Assembly (NCBI GenBank): GCA_016199105.1
Contig: JACQHI010000167.1
Location: 1-5,324, forward strand
Reading direction: 5' to 3'
From: Lentisphaerota bacterium
Lineage (GTDB): Bacteria > Verrucomicrobiota > Kiritimatiellia > JAAZAB01
Length of the DNA: 5,324 nt
The notes under the pieces: model-generated
Database searches by the model: none
The model's input: only the letters and a program-made list of their open reading frames with translations
What the model was told of the DNA's origin: nothing
Shown here: piece by piece, positions 4,748-5,324 of the stretch
How the letters are laid out: the number at the start of each line of letters is the position of its first letter
Numbering within the stretch: the stretch's first letter is position 1
Translations under genes and position numbers: made by a program

Positions 4748-5324
4748 ATGGCGACATTCACCTATACGGCGCGTTCCCGTGCGGGGGAAAAAATAGCCGG
4801 CCAGATCGAGGCCGGCGACCGCCGGACCGCCTTGCTCCAGATCGAGCGTCTGGGGCATATTCCCGTGGCGGTCGAAGAGAAGGCGGTGGCGGACGCGCGG
4901 CCGAAGGAGCCCAAACGCTGGCGGCTTGTCCTGCGGCGCAACCGCGCCCAGCGCATGTCCATGCGGGAGGCGCTGCTCTTCACCACGGAAATGGGCGACC
5001 TGTTGGCGTCCGGCATGAAACTGGGCAACGCGCTCAACACGCTCGCCCAGCGCCGGACGCACAAGGACAGCGATCAGATCATCGCCGCGTTGCGGGACGA
5101 CATCATCCACGGCACCAGTCTGTCGGACGCCCTGAGCAAGCACAAAACGTCGTTTTCGACCTTTTATGTCAGCCTGATCAAGGCGGGCGAGGCCAGCGGC
5201 GCCCTGCCGGAGGTCATGCAACGCTTGGTCAAGCATTACGAACAGGCCCAGGAGGTGCGGGACAAGGTGGTCACGGCGATGGTGTATCCCTGTTTCGTGC
5301 TGGCGGCGGGGGTGGCCACGATGA
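4748..5324 (+). CDS. gspF: GspF/PilC-family inner-membrane platform protein, 3'-truncated by window edge
   Basis: The polytopic membrane platform protein that contacts GspE in the cytoplasm and is thought to rotate or shift to add pseudopilin subunits. 192 codons are visible of about 400 usual. The N-terminus has the family opening ATFTYTARSRAGEKIAGQIE, then ALLQIERLGHIPV (28-40). A basic linker (51-70) leads into the first T2SSF domain: LLFTTEMGDLLASGMKLGNAL (76-96), the SLSDAL motif (124-129), and the highly conserved KAGEASGALPEVMQRL (145-160). AMVYPCFVLAAGVATM (177-192) begins the first membrane helix, where the window ends. The start is the ATG 4 bp after the gspE stop, with a good Shine-Dalgarno. 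It is co-transcribed with gspE. PilC of a type IV pilus has the same architecture, so the system assignment rests on the missing downstream genes. Confidence 0.93.
   Translation, partial: MATFTYTARSRAGEKIAGQIEAGDRRTALLQIERLGHIPVAVEEKAVADARPKEPKRWRLVLRRNRAQRMSMREALLFTTEMGDLLASGMKLGNALNTLAQRRTHKDSDQIIAALRDDIIHGTSLSDALSKHKTSFSTFYVSLIKAGEASGALPEVMQRLVKHYEQAQEVRDKVVTAMVYPCFVLAAGVATM

Noticed and set aside
4694..5236. A 180-codon minus-strand frame opposite the gspE end and gspF
   Set aside because: The plus-strand GspF reading is unambiguous, and the minus-strand translation has no recognisable domain.

Overview
This is a GC-rich bacterial chromosomal window with five genes and one intergenic region of 465 bp. 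Gene content alone does not fix the organism. The intergenic sequence (an ATTCGTG-type repeat, a TGAACCC heptamer array and a GTGTTGG heptamer stretch), the MshEN-type GspE and the cysteine-containing Gfo/Idh/MocA oxidoreductase together suggest an environmental bacterium of the PVC group (Verrucomicrobiota/Kiritimatiellota-like). That placement is an inference from remembered sequence style, not from a search.

Layout. (1) Bases 1-942, plus strand: the C-terminal three quarters of a glutamate dehydrogenase, entering the window at its catalytic-lysine motif. (2) Bases 943-2568, minus strand: a two-gene operon, read from high to low coordinates. A Gfo/Idh/MocA oxidoreductase (1375-2568) is followed after 6 bp by a small four-helix membrane protein of the 'phage holin' DUF360/YvlD family (943-1368). 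The operon has a near-consensus sigma70-type promoter (TTGACC, 17 bp, TATAGT; 2696-2724), a leader of about 120 nt and a good Shine-Dalgarno. Its last stop codon abuts the gdh stop codon with no base between them. (3) Bases 2569-3033: a divergent intergenic region packed with short repeats, a G-tract cluster and an imperfect inverted repeat. (4) Bases 3034 to the end, plus strand: gspE (complete) and gspF (cut by the window edge), 4 bp apart. They encode the assembly ATPase and the inner-membrane platform protein of a type II secretion or type IV pilus machine. A TTGACT-N17-TATGCT promoter lies so close to the gspE ATG that the transcript should be leaderless.

How the genes relate. gspE and gspF work together: hexameric GspE hydrolyses ATP on the cytoplasmic face and drives GspF to extrude pseudopilin subunits. 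The glutamate dehydrogenase (nitrogen/carbon metabolism) and the oxidoreductase/holin-family pair have no evident functional link to secretion.

I do not see a defence island, CRISPR array, tRNA, rRNA or insertion sequence. The points most worth following are the repeat-filled divergent intergenic region, the predicted leaderless gspE start and the seven-cysteine insertion in the oxidoreductase. None of them amounts to a demonstrated new system.
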